Assembly (NCBI RefSeq): GCF_000695095.2
Contig: NZ_CP011454.1
Span: 1,302,001 to 1,366,000, forward strand
Reading direction: 5' to 3'
DNA length: 64,000 nt
DNA from: Gemmatimonas phototrophica
Lineage (GTDB): Bacteria > Gemmatimonadota > Gemmatimonadetes > Gemmatimonadales > Gemmatimonadaceae
A program made the position numbers and the translations under genes. The notes beneath the pieces were generated by a model. The model did no database searches. It saw only the letters and a program-made list of their open reading frames with translations, and was not told where the DNA came from. Each line of letters starts with the position of its first letter. Position 1 is the first letter of the stretch. Positions 33,763 through 43,648 of this stretch are shown here, in pieces.

Positions 33763-34633
33763 GGTTACGGGCAGACTCGCCGGGTGGGCGAGGCGCCCAT
33801 CAATCGACCGTCTCGTCAGCGGCCCTCAAAATGCTGGTGCGAGGGCCGCAGTTGAGTTGACTGTCGTTACTACCTCGGCTCCCTTCGGTACGTGTACAGT
33901 CGTTGTTTGCCTAGCGTACTGCCGCACGAACCACTTCCTCACTGCCCCTTTTGAAACGTCGCAAATCTCGCTTGGTGGTATCTCCCCAAAGCATCCCGCC
34001 ATTTCGCGGCGAGCACGGTACGCGTCAGGGCGCCCCTCGCCAAATAGCACGACCATCATCAACAATGCGGTGATATGGATGGACTACGAACGCTGCGCTC
34101 CACGAGGCTTCGCCGAATCAGTTGAACACCCGGAACAGAAGGCGCCACGGACCATCGTCTAATGTCAAGTAACTTTTCGCATATTGTGTCAAGTCTTGGC
34201 TGCGTCCCGACAGTCGCATAGCCCCGGCGCATAGTGGAGAAAGCTTCTAGGAACCGTCACGTGGTCGCGTCGTCGCGGCATGCGTTCTCCACCATCCGTC
34301 GTCACCGCCCGCGAACCGCACGCGCCGTGATCGCTGCGAGGATGTCCTTGTGTCGCTACACGCCGGTATGGCGTTCCCATTCGTCGTCAGCGTTGTCACC
34401 TTGGTGTCGCATAAGGACACGGTGGCCGTAAAGGTGGCGTGTGTCCGGGAGTCCTGAACGCCCTGATGAGCTCGCGCGCACGGGCGGCTCATGCCGGAGT
34501 TGGGCACAAAATTGCATGTATCCGCGTTCTGTCGGTGATTGCTCGATTCGCTCCTTGCACCGTTGTTGAATCGAATATCCCGATACCTGCGAGCCGCGCG
34601 GGATCGTTCTTCTCTTGCCAATGAGCCTACCAC
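33763..34633. other. Long gene-poor region
   Basis: About 870 bases without a convincing gene and less GC-rich than the neighbours. A short hairpin (CTCGCC/GGCGAG, 33776-33792) follows the receptor gene but lacks a T-run. On the minus strand a 79-codon frame (33826-34065) has natural-looking codons and protein (EICDVSKGAVRKWFVRQYAR), yet no ribosome-binding site or recognisable family. It may be a gene remnant. Nothing else is supported. Confidence 0.5.
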
Positions 34634-35167
34634 ATGATCCGCCGCACTGCTGCAATCCTCTCCATTGCCTTGGTTTCCGCCTGCGCTGGCGACAAGACCG
34701 AATCAGCTCCGGTTGACTCCACGGCAATGGCCCCGGCCGCTTCGGCGCCGGCTGCTGTTGATATTGTAGAAACGGCGGTTGCCGCCGGTACCTTCACCAC
34801 GCTCGCCAAGGCGTTGACAGCCTCCGGGCTGATTGAGACCCTCAAGGGCACCGGCCCGTTCACCGTGCTGGCGCCAACGGACGAAGCGTTCGCCAAGATT
34901 CCGGCCAAGGACCTTGAAGCGCTGCTCGCCGATACGGCGGCTTTGAAGAAAGTATTGACCTACCACGTCATTTCCGGCAGCGTGCCGGCCTCGACCGTGA
35001 CGACGTTGACTGAAGCGACGTCGGTAGAGGGGAGCAAGATCATGATCAAGGTCGTGGACGGCAAAGTCATGCTGAATGACGCCTCTGAGGTCACCGCGAC
35101 GGACATTGCGGCGTCCAACGGGGTCATCCATGTCATCAACACGGTGTTGATGCCACCCAAGAAGTAA
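34634..35167 (+). CDS. Fasciclin-domain lipoprotein
   Basis: A 177-aa protein with a lipobox (LVSAC at about residue 15), a short Ala/Pro/Thr linker and a single FAS1 domain. The FAS1 hallmarks are [44 protein letters not shown] and [17 protein letters not shown]1 domains mediate adhesion or bind small ligands at the cell surface. It stands alone and is followed by a strong terminator. Confidence 0.96.
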   Translation: MIRRTAAILSIALVSACAGDKTESAPVDSTAMAPAASAPAAVDIVETAVAAGTFTTLAKALTASGLIETLKGTGPFTVLAPTDEAFAKIPAKDLEALLADTAALKKVLTYHVISGSVPASTVTTLTEATSVEGSKIMIKVVDGKVMLNDASEVTATDIAASNGVIHVINTVLMPPKK

Positions 35168-35207
35168 GAGGGACGTTCGCCCGCCCAAATGGGCGGCAAC
35201 GTCTGGC

Positions 35208-35247
35208 AGAGCAGTCGGCGGTGCACACGCCGGCTGCTCTTTTTTTA
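35208..35247 (+). terminator. Rho-independent terminator after the fasciclin gene
   Basis: A 13-bp stem with one mismatch (35208-35220 with 35228-35240, arm AGAGCAGTCGGCG) and a 7-nt loop runs straight into eight or more T residues. Confidence 0.93.
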
Positions 35248-35258
35248 TGTGCTGTTGT

Positions 35259-35912
35259 TCAGAACGACATGCGTACGGATGCCCCAGTCCGGCGGCTCAG
35301 CTGTGGTCGGATACTCACCCGCTCGCCCAACGTCGGCAGGGGCACGCGTTTCCAGTGGTCCACATGGCGAACGGCACCTACGATCCCACCAACGAACGCA
35401 CCGGTCACCGCACCCAGTATGCCACCCAGCACTGCGGCGTCACCGCGTGAGAACTCGAAGAGGCAGTATTCGTCTGAGGAGCAGCCGGAATCGGAATTCG
35501 AAAGCGCCGAGACCAGCGCGAGCGTGCTACCTCCAATAAGCGTGCCGGCGCCCACCGACGACAGGACGTTTCTGCGCCGCCCCAGAGAGACATCGAGGTA
35601 GTCGAGTGAGCCAATGGCAACCGCCAACGTATCGCCGACCTGTTGAACGATGTACATCGAATCGGCGGTGGTTGTCACATAGGTTCCTGTTATGCGCTTT
35701 GGGGGGAGCACACCCCCGACATGCTGTCGCACGCGGACCCGACTTCCTTCGCTCGGGAGAATCACGGCTGTGGCGGGCGATGTCTGGGCACCGCCTTCAC
35801 GGAGCGGTATTGTGGATAGCACGGCCAAGGCAACGCCGTATCCAAAGAGACGGACGGCGGATGCGAGTGGGAGGCCAAGAATGCGGCGGGGCGCTTGCCG
35901 GTGAAAAGGCAT
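35259..35912 (-). CDS. Exported hypothetical protein with glycine-rich membrane-like segments, 217 aa
   Basis: ATG 35912 has AGGAG five bases upstream. A signal or anchor segment lies near residues 18-38 (LFGYGVALAVLSTIP). A beta-rich part follows (VRVRQHVGGVLPPKRITGTY). A glycine-zipper-like pair of hydrophobic stretches comes next (SSVGAGTLIGGSTLALVSAL, then AAVLGGILGAVTGAFVGGIV) with an intervening loop holding two cysteines. The C-terminus ends in Phe. It looks like an envelope protein of a family I do not recognise. It is convergent with the fasciclin gene. Confidence 0.65.
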   Translation of the reverse strand: MPFHRQAPRRILGLPLASAVRLFGYGVALAVLSTIPLREGGAQTSPATAVILPSEGSRVRVRQHVGGVLPPKRITGTYVTTTADSMYIVQQVGDTLAVAIGSLDYLDVSLGRRRNVLSSVGAGTLIGGSTLALVSALSNSDSGCSSDEYCLFEFSRGDAAVLGGILGAVTGAFVGGIVGAVRHVDHWKRVPLPTLGERVSIRPQLSRRTGASVRMSF

Positions 35913-36096
35913 GGGAACTCCTGGTGAGGGGGAAGTGACACCCCCACAATGGGCATGCGTCGATGTACGAAATATCCGTCAGATGACGTACGCTCCCCCC
36001 GACTACAGTGCGCGTGCCCATCGCCGATGAATTTTGCTTGTGCAGGGAGTCCAAGCGATACGCTGTCGATCATCCCACTCCAATGAGGAACAACGC

Positions 36097-36582
36097 ATGT
36101 TTGTTCACGCCAGGAACACGATCTGCCTGTGGTACAACGGAGACGCCGAAGAGGCCGCACGCTTTTATTCGGCCACGTTTCCGGAATCAACGGTCCACGC
36201 GGTGCATCGGGCGCCTGGGGATTTCCCCGATGGCACCACCGGGCAGGTTTTGACAGTGGAATTCACCGTATTGGGTGTTCGCTGCCTGGGGCTCAACGGA
36301 GGGCCAAAGTTTCCTCAGACGGAGGCGTTTTCCTTCCAAGTGGCGACCGAAAACCAGGAAGAAACGGATCGCTATTGGAACGCCATAGTAGGGAACGGCG
36401 GGCAGGAAAGTGCGTGCGGCTGGTGCAAGGACAAGTGGGGGCTGAATTGGCAGATCACACCGGTCGTGCTTTCGCAGGGCGTGACGCATCCTGATGCGGC
36501 GGTCGCCAAGCGTGTGTTCAAGGCCATGATGACCATGCGCAAGATTGATATCGCCGTCATCGAGCAGGCAGCGCGCGGCTGA
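36097..36582 (+). CDS. VOC-superfamily protein (PhnB/3-demethylubiquinone methyltransferase-like)
   Basis: A 161-aa protein from ATG 36097, with GAGGA about eight bases upstream. It has the PhnB-like VOC pattern: LWYNGDAEEAARFYSATFPE, GTTGQVLTVEFTVLG, LGLNGGPKFPQTEAFSF and a C-terminal CGWCKDKWGLNWQITP. The family comprises two paired beta-alpha-beta modules, and members are mostly of unknown function despite methyltransferase names. It stands alone. The ATG at 36034 in the same frame is less likely. Confidence 0.93.
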   Translation: MFVHARNTICLWYNGDAEEAARFYSATFPESTVHAVHRAPGDFPDGTTGQVLTVEFTVLGVRCLGLNGGPKFPQTEAFSFQVATENQEETDRYWNAIVGNGGQESACGWCKDKWGLNWQITPVVLSQGVTHPDAAVAKRVFKAMMTMRKIDIAVIEQAARG

Positions 36583-36647
36583 ATAAGGTGTACTACCAAC
36601 GGCACGACATGTTTCAGTCACGTCTGGCGCGCGGAGTCGCCCGCGCG

Positions 36648-37088
36648 TCAGTGCGGCCCTATGCGCAGGGATTGGGTCGCGAAATACACCTCGCGCAGAA
36701 AGCTTACCAACCCGGCAATTACGCACCCCATCGCAATGACGAACAGCCCCGCGATGAGTCGCGACAGGTCTTGCGACAGGAATGCACTCACGAATAGCAC
36801 GGCAATCACGACGCACACCAGTAATGCCGCGGTCGTACACAGGCTGATGGCGCGGTTGATGAGTCGCGCCCGCCGTGACAACATCGTCAGGTCACCGCCT
36901 GCCACGAGTTTGAATTCCCCCGTGAGATCAGGCAGATGCCCCTCGAGCAAACGCGCCCGATCAATGACCCGGGCCAGCCGGTTGGTCAGCACGCCAAGGA
37001 GCGACGCAATACCGGTGAGCAGAAAGACTGGCGCGATGGCCAGCTGAATGACATGCGCGATGGCGCTGATTTGCACATTGGGTTGCAT
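36648..37088 (-). CDS. DUF2721-family membrane protein
   Basis: A 146-aa protein with three membrane segments: one at the N-terminus (IAHVIQLAIAPVFLLTGIAS) and two in the C-terminal half (TTAALLVCVVIAVLFVSAF and LFVIAMGCVIAGLVSFL). Between them is a conserved polar stretch (NRLARVIDRARLLE, RRARLINRAI) typical of DUF2721. The function is unknown. The ATG at 37088 is chosen over an upstream in-frame start at 37136. Confidence 0.85.
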   Translation of the reverse strand: MQPNVQISAIAHVIQLAIAPVFLLTGIASLLGVLTNRLARVIDRARLLEGHLPDLTGEFKLVAGGDLTMLSRRARLINRAISLCTTAALLVCVVIAVLFVSAFLSQDLSRLIAGLFVIAMGCVIAGLVSFLREVYFATQSLRIGPH

Positions 37089-37193
37089 CTGGTAAGCTAG
37101 CACGAGACAGGATCCGCGCGTGGCGTTACACTCCAAGGGTGACCAGGTGTCGGCTTTCTGCTGGGTTACGACTCATCCTTCACGCGCAATTCC

Positions 37194-37994
37194 ATGGCGA
37201 CCACTGTCCGTATTGCCCTGGCCAACCTTCGGGCCGCAACGACGCCTGACGAGTCTGTTGCCCTTGCGGCCGCGGCTATTGCCGAGGCCGGTGCGGCCGG
37301 CGCACTCATCGTCTGTTTCCCCGAATGTTTTGTTCCGGGATATCGTTGGACAGCAACGTCACGACCAGCACCCGATGCCGCGTTTCTCGCCCAGGCGCTT
37401 CTGTCGGTTGGCGCGGCGGCGAAGGCCGCCGGTGTAGGTGTCGTGATGGGCATGGAACGGCTAACGCCGGGTGGTCTGCAGATCTCGGCCGCCGTGTTCG
37501 ACACAGGTGGCACGCTGCTGGGATGGCAGGACAAGGGGCAGATTGACCCCTCGGAGGAGCCTATCTATCCCGCTTTTGGGGCGGAACGCCGAGTGTTTAC
37601 GGTGGGCACGCTCACCTTTGGAGTGGTGATTTGCCACGAGGGGTGGCGATATCCCGAAACGGTACGATGGGCCGCTCGACGTGGCGCTCAGGTGGTGTTC
37701 CATCCGCACGCGAGTGTCGCCGAGCCGGGCGGCTTTACACCATCAACGTACGCAGATCCGCGCAACAGCTTTCACGAAAAGGCGGTCTTCTGTCGGGCCG
37801 CCGAAAACACCGTGTACTTTGCCACGGTGAATTATGCCAGCGAAGGGGCGGGGACGACGTCGGCTGTCGCGAATCCAGATGGTTCGTTGCTGGGCTATCA
37901 GCCGTACGGGCAGCATGGGTTGTTTCTGGCCGATCTTGATTTGAAGGCCGCCACGGGGCTGTTGGCCTCGCGCTGCCGGACGTCACCATTGTAA
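37194..37994 (+). CDS. Carbon-nitrogen hydrolase (nitrilase superfamily)
   Basis: A 266-aa cytosolic enzyme with the full catalytic triad of the superfamily: Glu44 in FPECFVPGY, Lys114 in WQDKGQID and Cys147 in VICHEGWRYPE. The family hydrolyses amides, nitriles or carbamoyl groups; the substrate is not evident. It stands alone, divergent from the DUF2721 gene. Confidence 0.93.
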   Translation: MATTVRIALANLRAATTPDESVALAAAAIAEAGAAGALIVCFPECFVPGYRWTATSRPAPDAAFLAQALLSVGAAAKAAGVGVVMGMERLTPGGLQISAAVFDTGGTLLGWQDKGQIDPSEEPIYPAFGAERRVFTVGTLTFGVVICHEGWRYPETVRWAARRGAQVVFHPHASVAEPGGFTPSTYADPRNSFHEKAVFCRAAENTVYFATVNYASEGAGTTSAVANPDGSLLGYQPYGQHGLFLADLDLKAATGLLASRCRTSPL

Positions 37995-38055
37995 TACAGC
38001 AATTCCAGGGATCATGCCGGTTGTTGGCGAGGCCCTGGAATGTGCTGCCCTGTAC

Positions 38056-39876
38056 TCAGGCCGCATCCATTGATCGGCCATCGAGAATTTCGCGAATCAG
38101 GTGTGCGGTTCGGCGAGGCTCGTAGGGCTTGTACACGAAATGGGTCCCAGCCGGGAGCTCGCCCGTTTGTGTCTCCAGGTAGTCTCCGGTGTAGCCACTC
38201 ACGAACATCACCTTGATGCCAGGCTGCAGATGCCGAAGGCGTTCCGCGAGCTCGAATCCGTTCATTCCCGGCATCATGACATCGGTAAACAACAAGTCGA
38301 GCGGATGACTCGTTGAGGCAATCTCGAGCGCTTCCGCGCCGCCTGACGCGACCAGTACGTTGTATCCCTGGCGCCGCAGGAACCGCTCGGCCACCCGGCG
38401 AACGGCATCCTCGTCCTCCACCAGGAGGACGGTCTCAGAGCCGCCGGCGTCGGAAATGGTGGCCACCACTTCCGAAGTGGGCTGTGCTGCCGATTCCACT
38501 GCCGGCAGCAGCACGTCAAAGGTGGCACCCGCGCCAGGGCTCGACTCTACGAGAATTGAACCACCGTGCTGCTGGACGATACCATAGGCCGTCGCCAGCC
38601 CAAGGCCGGTCCCTTCACCCGGGGCCTTCGTTGTGAAGAACGGCTCGAAGAGGTGCTCTCTGACACTCACGTCCAATCCGATGCCTGTATCGCGCACCCG
38701 AATGCGAACGAACGGTGCATTCACCAATCCCACGCGCGATACTTCCACGTGGCACTCACCGCCATTGGGCATGGCATCACGCGCGTTGGCAATCAGGTTC
38801 ATGAGGATCTGCTCTATTTGATTCGCATCCCCATTGACCCACAAATCCCGCTCCGTGGCGTTGACGAGCAACTCAATGCGCTCACCGAGAACGCGTTGCA
38901 GCATGCGGGCGATATCTTCAACTTGTTTGCCCGCATCGAAGACCGTACGCTCAATGACCTGCTTGCGGCCGAATGCGAGCAATTGCTTGGTGAGATTGGC
39001 GGCACGCTCGCTGGCGCCGAGGGCATCCTCAAGCGGCTCCCGATTGGCGCCCGGAGGCAGATCTTCGAGCGAGAGGTGGAGATTGCCGTCAATGACGGTG
39101 AGCAGATTGTTGAAGTCGTGCGCCACACCACCAGCCAGGCGCCCCAGTGATTCCAATCGTTGTGCGTGCAGCAGCTGCTCGCCAAGCAACCTGGCTTCCT
39201 GTTCTGCGCGGGCCCGCTCTTCCATCTGGGTCTGCAGTGCGGCATTTGCTGATCGAAGCTCTGCCGTACGGAGGGAGACCTTCGCATCGAGGTCGGCCAG
39301 CGCCTCATTCAGTGCACGACGCTGCTGCTGATCGAGTTCGGTGAGTACCGCCAGCTCGCGAAGATTCCGGGCGCGAAGGACAATGAGCGCAATGGCCACG
39401 GCAGACGTGGCCGCCATCATGGCCAGGTAGCGCGCCACGAGCGACGGCTCGGCGACGCGCAGCAATACCGGCACCGCGGCTGCCCAGAGCAATGCCACCG
39501 CGATCGCGCCCCACCGTACAGACGTCATGCCGGCGCCGGCACCGACCAGCAGGACGCAAAGATAGATGGCATGGTACGGCTCACGCAGCAGCCACATTGC
39601 CAGCAGGATATTGCTGGCAATCAGCAGTATCATGCCCGTGCCTATCGCGTGCGACTGTGCTTCACGCACGCGTCCCCCGCGAATCAACCACCAGACCGAC
39701 CCGCACACCAGCGCGGTGATCGCATCATGGGTGGCCATGATCTCGCGGATGCCCGGCGGAAAATCGATGAGGTTATAGACGACAAACCCCACCATGATTG
39801 CCGCGGCGACGGCAGCCATGGGCCGGAGCGTATTGAGGGAACCACCGGTCGCAGGCGAATTCGCTACGTAGGACAC
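38056..39876 (-). CDS. Membrane hybrid sensor histidine kinase with C-terminal receiver domain
   Basis: A 606-aa protein. About six N-terminal membrane segments (residues 20-175) lead to a coiled-coil (ALNEALADLDAKVSLRTAEL). The HisKA box GGVAHDFNNLLTV holds His253, and the HATPase part has ERIELLVNATERDLWVNGDANQ, NARDAMPNGG, DTGIGLD and GLGLATAYGIV. A receiver domain (about 480-595) has VLLVEDEDAVRR, the acceptor Asp532 in LLFTDVMMPGMNGFE and YKPYE. No separate output regulator is adjacent. The stimulus is unknown. Confidence 0.94.
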   Translation of the reverse strand: MSYVANSPATGGSLNTLRPMAAVAAAIMVGFVVYNLIDFPPGIREIMATHDAITALVCGSVWWLIRGGRVREAQSHAIGTGMILLIASNILLAMWLLREPYHAIYLCVLLVGAGAGMTSVRWGAIAVALLWAAAVPVLLRVAEPSLVARYLAMMAATSAVAIALIVLRARNLRELAVLTELDQQQRRALNEALADLDAKVSLRTAELRSANAALQTQMEERARAEQEARLLGEQLLHAQRLESLGRLAGGVAHDFNNLLTVIDGNLHLSLEDLPPGANREPLEDALGASERAANLTKQLLAFGRKQVIERTVFDAGKQVEDIARMLQRVLGERIELLVNATERDLWVNGDANQIEQILMNLIANARDAMPNGGECHVEVSRVGLVNAPFVRIRVRDTGIGLDVSVREHLFEPFFTTKAPGEGTGLGLATAYGIVQQHGGSILVESSPGAGATFDVLLPAVESAAQPTSEVVATISDAGGSETVLLVEDEDAVRRVAERFLRRQGYNVLVASGGAEALEIASTSHPLDLLFTDVMMPGMNGFELAERLRHLQPGIKVMFVSGYTGDYLETQTGELPAGTHFVYKPYEPRRTAHLIREILDGRSMDAA

Positions 39877-40153
39877 GGTCAGCGACGCCCTGGCTGGCAG
39901 TGCATTCCCATCGCGTTCCAGAGCATCGCAGTCAGGTTAGACAAGACGACCCATGTAGGGGACAATCTTCAGTCTCCGGAAGGAGCTTTCGGAAGTCTAC
40001 GCATTTTCAGGCACGGGCGCGAGCAGTTCCCTAGTGGAGTTCCAAAGGAGGGGGGCAGCTTTCGGACAGGGTGGCCTGGCTGGTTTGCGGCGCCCGGTCG
40101 GGGCCCCGGACGCGATGCGGAGTGGCGTTTACGCCGGTAGTGGCCAGACGGGG

Positions 40154-42214
40154 CTATCTGTTTCGGCTGAGGCCGACGAGCACACGCGTCTGATTGAAGA
40201 GATTGATCCCCTGCAGTTCCATGTTCAGATACAAAGGCGTCTCTGTGGCCGGACGCAGGGAGAACGACGACCCAACGGCCGTGTTGACCCCGAGGACGGT
40301 GGGCGAAAAGATGCCGGCTCCTACGGTGGCGTAGGGGTGAATTGTCCGGGTGCCGCCAAAGGAGCCGAACGTATACTGCACATTGGCCAGCGCGAGTACT
40401 GACAGATTATCGCCGCCAAAACCAACGGCGAGCTCAGGGACAAAGCGGAATCCGCTATTCGGACGGATAGGCCCCAAATCGGCGCGTGTGCCAACGACGA
40501 ACTGCACGTCCCCGTCATCGAATCCCAGCCCGGCATAGGGGCGCAGGTCACTGGTGCGGGTGCGTTGCAATCGTTGAAAGACCGGAGCCGCGTCACGGTC
40601 CAGCGTGACGACCTCCTGAGCGGAGGGAGGGGCAATCACGGTGACAGTCTGCGGGGGGGGCGGGATGAGTGCGGCGCGCTGGAGCGCATCAATGCGCGTC
40701 GAAAGCCGGCGCTCCATTTCCCGGAGCTCCGCCGAAAGATCTCCCGCCGGTGCTATCGCGGGCGGCGTGTTTGAAGGACTCATGACGCTATCGCGACGCA
40801 TCAGCATGCCGTCCATTCGTTGGACCAACACACTGTCACTGCCCATGGTCCGTGGGGGCCAGCCATACCGCAAAATGACTTCTCCCTGAGTCGGTACGGG
40901 GATCGTGATCCATTGTGATGATGGCGTAGCGCCCCGTTGGATCTGCGGCTGCATTAGGCGGCGACTGGAGTCGCTCCTCATACGGAGGCTGTCCGGAGAC
41001 GCCCGCATTCCGCGCATCTTGATACTGCGCTCTCGATCTTGCTGCTGCGCCGACGGCGTGGAGCGCCCGCCAAAGCTGATCGTGAGCCCAGCGGTCAGCA
41101 TGGTGTTGTGGGTCAAATCGCTGGTGCTCGCCACGGCGTCGAGATCTTCATCAACGGTCATGATGTAGTCGCGGATGGCGCCATTGATGCGCAATCGATC
41201 CGTTAGCCGGAAGCTGGCACCGCCCCCTACGATAAACGCGGTCTTGTCTACTCGTTTGCCGCCCAGCGAGTCCGCGAACGTGTCCTTGTAGTCAATTTGT
41301 CCCGCGCCGGTGATCAGGTATGGTGAAAGCCCTGCGCCGGTGGACAGGTTGAACTGCGCTTCGCCACCGAACCCGGCTACTGGCGCGGGGCCATCCCGAT
41401 CGTCGTTCACTCCGCGCCAGTAGAAGCCTCGGATCCCGAACACCGGCGAAAAATCAATGCCCGCCCGAACGCCAGCTACTTCCAGATCGGGCAGTCGATG
41501 CGCACCGGCGTAGCGCAGCTGGCCAACAAATAGTTCGAGTGGTGCCGTTGAGCCACTCAGCCCGCCATCATTGCCCTCGTCGCTGCGCATGGTGCTCAGG
41601 GGAATGGTAACCGCCGCACCATAAACAACGTTACGCAGGGTCTTCAGGTTTTCCGTGCTGGTAGTGTCGGGGCCAAAGAGCGTGTTGGGCCTCATGCGAA
41701 AGCCCATCTGTTCCGCGTACACTTCCGCGTTCAGTCCCGCAAATCCGAAGCGCACGCCTCCCCCGGCACTCACTGCGATACGATCTTGCCGAGGGGCAGA
41801 GTCTGGTTCAAGGCGAAGGACGCCCGCTCCGAGACGTGCAAAGGGAACGACTGCGGCATCACTCAAATTGAACTGTATGCTCGTCCCGTAATGCTGGAGA
41901 TCCAGTGATTTCCCTAGGGAGCGAGGGCCAAATAGTGCGCCGCCCCGTGTGGCATCGGGCTTGGCCTTGTTCTGCAGGAAATAGAACGGCTGCAGTTCCA
42001 CCCACTTGCCAAAGCGGAGTGCCAGTCGGCCACCGTAGAGGTAGCCATCTTCGAGCGGAAAATCCGCATCCCACTGGATACGCTGGGCTGAGGGAACGGC
42101 GGACACACCAACCTGCTGCGCGAACAACGGCGTGGCTGGCAGCAGCGCGAGCGTGGAAAGCAAACACGCGCGGAGTGTGCTCCGCGCGTGACGTGACAGT
42201 CGAGACTGGTGCAT
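40154..42214 (-). CDS. Outer-membrane protein with two beta-barrel-like regions, 686 aa
   Basis: A signal peptide (LLSTLALLPATPLFAQQ) is followed by a first barrel-like domain (about residues 40-390) with alternating strands such as YLYGGRLALRFGKWVELQPF and FARLGAGVLRLE. The middle (about 400-560) is polar, with Ser/Met/Arg-rich sequence and a short coiled coil (LSAELREMERRLSTRIDALQ). A second beta-rich domain follows (YAGLGFDDGDVQFVVGTRA to the end). It does not end in Phe. The protein could bridge the outer membrane and the peptidoglycan. The family is not recognised. Confidence 0.75.
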   Translation of the reverse strand: MHQSRLSRHARSTLRACLLSTLALLPATPLFAQQVGVSAVPSAQRIQWDADFPLEDGYLYGGRLALRFGKWVELQPFYFLQNKAKPDATRGGALFGPRSLGKSLDLQHYGTSIQFNLSDAAVVPFARLGAGVLRLEPDSAPRQDRIAVSAGGGVRFGFAGLNAEVYAEQMGFRMRPNTLFGPDTTSTENLKTLRNVVYGAAVTIPLSTMRSDEGNDGGLSGSTAPLELFVGQLRYAGAHRLPDLEVAGVRAGIDFSPVFGIRGFYWRGVNDDRDGPAPVAGFGGEAQFNLSTGAGLSPYLITGAGQIDYKDTFADSLGGKRVDKTAFIVGGGASFRLTDRLRINGAIRDYIMTVDEDLDAVASTSDLTHNTMLTAGLTISFGGRSTPSAQQQDRERSIKMRGMRASPDSLRMRSDSSRRLMQPQIQRGATPSSQWITIPVPTQGEVILRYGWPPRTMGSDSVLVQRMDGMLMRRDSVMSPSNTPPAIAPAGDLSAELREMERRLSTRIDALQRAALIPPPPQTVTVIAPPSAQEVVTLDRDAAPVFQRLQRTRTSDLRPYAGLGFDDGDVQFVVGTRADLGPIRPNSGFRFVPELAVGFGGDNLSVLALANVQYTFGSFGGTRTIHPYATVGAGIFSPTVLGVNTAVGSSFSLRPATETPLYLNMELQGINLFNQTRVLVGLSRNR

Positions 42215-42341
42215 GAGGCAATGGTGTTGTTGGAGATGTCAACGCTGGACCAGCAGAATGCGCTCGGTCGACAGCGTTCATCATTGCAAGTCTCATGCGC
42301 CGCACCCGGTACAACTTAAAAAATGTGCAGGCTCATTCCGT

Positions 42342-43391
42342 TTATCGTGAGCGCGCGCCCTGTTCCCGTCCGAGTGCGACGAGCACTGCACGGAGCAGAT
42401 CCGGACGATCGGTGGTGATCCCGTCCACACCCATGGCGATCAGGGCCTTCATGTCGGCCGGGTCGTCTACCGTCCACGGATACACCCGAAGGCCCAACGC
42501 ATGAGCTTCGGCGAGGCGTTCGGCGGTCACGTTCCGAAGGTGCGGGGACCAGTGTTTGCCACCAGCGGCCGCTATCGCCCGCGGTACAGAGCCGCCGTGG
42601 GCATCCACATCGACGCCACCCATCCAAATGGCCGCACCGGGGCGACCAATCTGTATGGTGTTCCAGTCGGTCGAGTCCCGCCCTTCGAAGGTGAGGTAAC
42701 TGGTCGGCATGGTGGGAGCGATCTGCTGCACACGCATCACGGCCCGCCAATCGAAGGCGATGATCTGGGCGCGATCATCCACGCCGTGGTCCCGAAGCTG
42801 GGCGATCGTTCGCTCCGCCAGCAGCGCGGGCGGCGCTGAGAGCTCCGGGTGCGTGGGATCCGTCTTGATTTCCACGACGAGTCGCGTGGGTGGGGCACAC
42901 TCCGCCTTGAACAATGCAATCACCGCGGCCAACGTTGGCACGCGCTCACCCTCACTTGGCTGTTGGAGAGGGTGACGCTTGGCATAGTCCGATCCCGGGC
43001 GCAGCTGCCCCACATCATAGCGCTGCAATTGCGGGACCGAGAGCGCGCGTAACAGAGGCCGCGGTTCGGCAATGCTGTAGGCGCCGCTGCTGTCGCGCGT
43101 CAGATCGGGGTGTAACGTGTAATCATGATGTACTACCAGCACGCTGTCGGCCGAGAGGTGAACGTCGAGTTCAATGCCGGTGACGCCAAGGGCACAGGCG
43201 CGCCGGAATGCGGCCAGCGTATTCTCCGGTGCCAACCCGGCCGCGCCACGATGCCCGATGATCTCGAACGATCGCGCGCTCCGCATGGGCTGTGCGACGA
43301 GGCGAGGGGCGGGTACGCACAAGGCGCTGCACATCGTGGTGAGCGCTACGGCGGTGGCCCGGGAGCGCACGGCGAGGGAAAGATGCAACAT
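42342..43391 (-). CDS. Secreted glycerophosphodiester phosphodiesterase
   Basis: A 349-aa GDPD with an N-terminal signal segment (AVALTTMCSALCVPAPRLVA). TIM-barrel motifs are IGHRGAAGLAPENTLAAF, GIELDVHLSADSVLVVHHD (metal ligands and catalytic His) and VVEIKTDP. The C-terminal strands include LRVYPWTVDDPADM and MGVDGITTDRPDLL. It releases glycerol-3-phosphate from deacylated phospholipids. It is divergent from the lipoprotein hydrolase gene. Confidence 0.94.
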   Translation of the reverse strand: MLHLSLAVRSRATAVALTTMCSALCVPAPRLVAQPMRSARSFEIIGHRGAAGLAPENTLAAFRRACALGVTGIELDVHLSADSVLVVHHDYTLHPDLTRDSSGAYSIAEPRPLLRALSVPQLQRYDVGQLRPGSDYAKRHPLQQPSEGERVPTLAAVIALFKAECAPPTRLVVEIKTDPTHPELSAPPALLAERTIAQLRDHGVDDRAQIIAFDWRAVMRVQQIAPTMPTSYLTFEGRDSTDWNTIQIGRPGAAIWMGGVDVDAHGGSVPRAIAAAGGKHWSPHLRNVTAERLAEAHALGLRVYPWTVDDPADMKALIAMGVDGITTDRPDLLRAVLVALGREQGARSR

Positions 43392-43648
43392 GAGGCAAGC
43401 GGGTGAAGGGATCGGGAGGCTCGCGAAGTGTAGCCACCTTCATGGGGGACGACTCAGGGTGGAGGCTTCTGTTGCCGAACCGTCGCTGGGCCGTGACCGG
43501 TCGCCGTCGTCCCCGGCAATACCGGAGCGGATCCGGCGAGCGCCTTGCAACGCTGTACGGGTTCCCCTTTTGCGTCTGCCTGTCGGGGCCAACATCTTGG
43601 CGCATAGGGATGTCCGGTACCTCTGGGTCGCGCAGGAGCGAGTCCCGT

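Noticed and set aside
43403-43648. N-terminal extension of the DUF900-like hydrolase
   Set aside because: The ATG at 43649 has a ribosome-binding site and starts a proper lipoprotein signal; the upstream codons are Arg-rich and would bury it.
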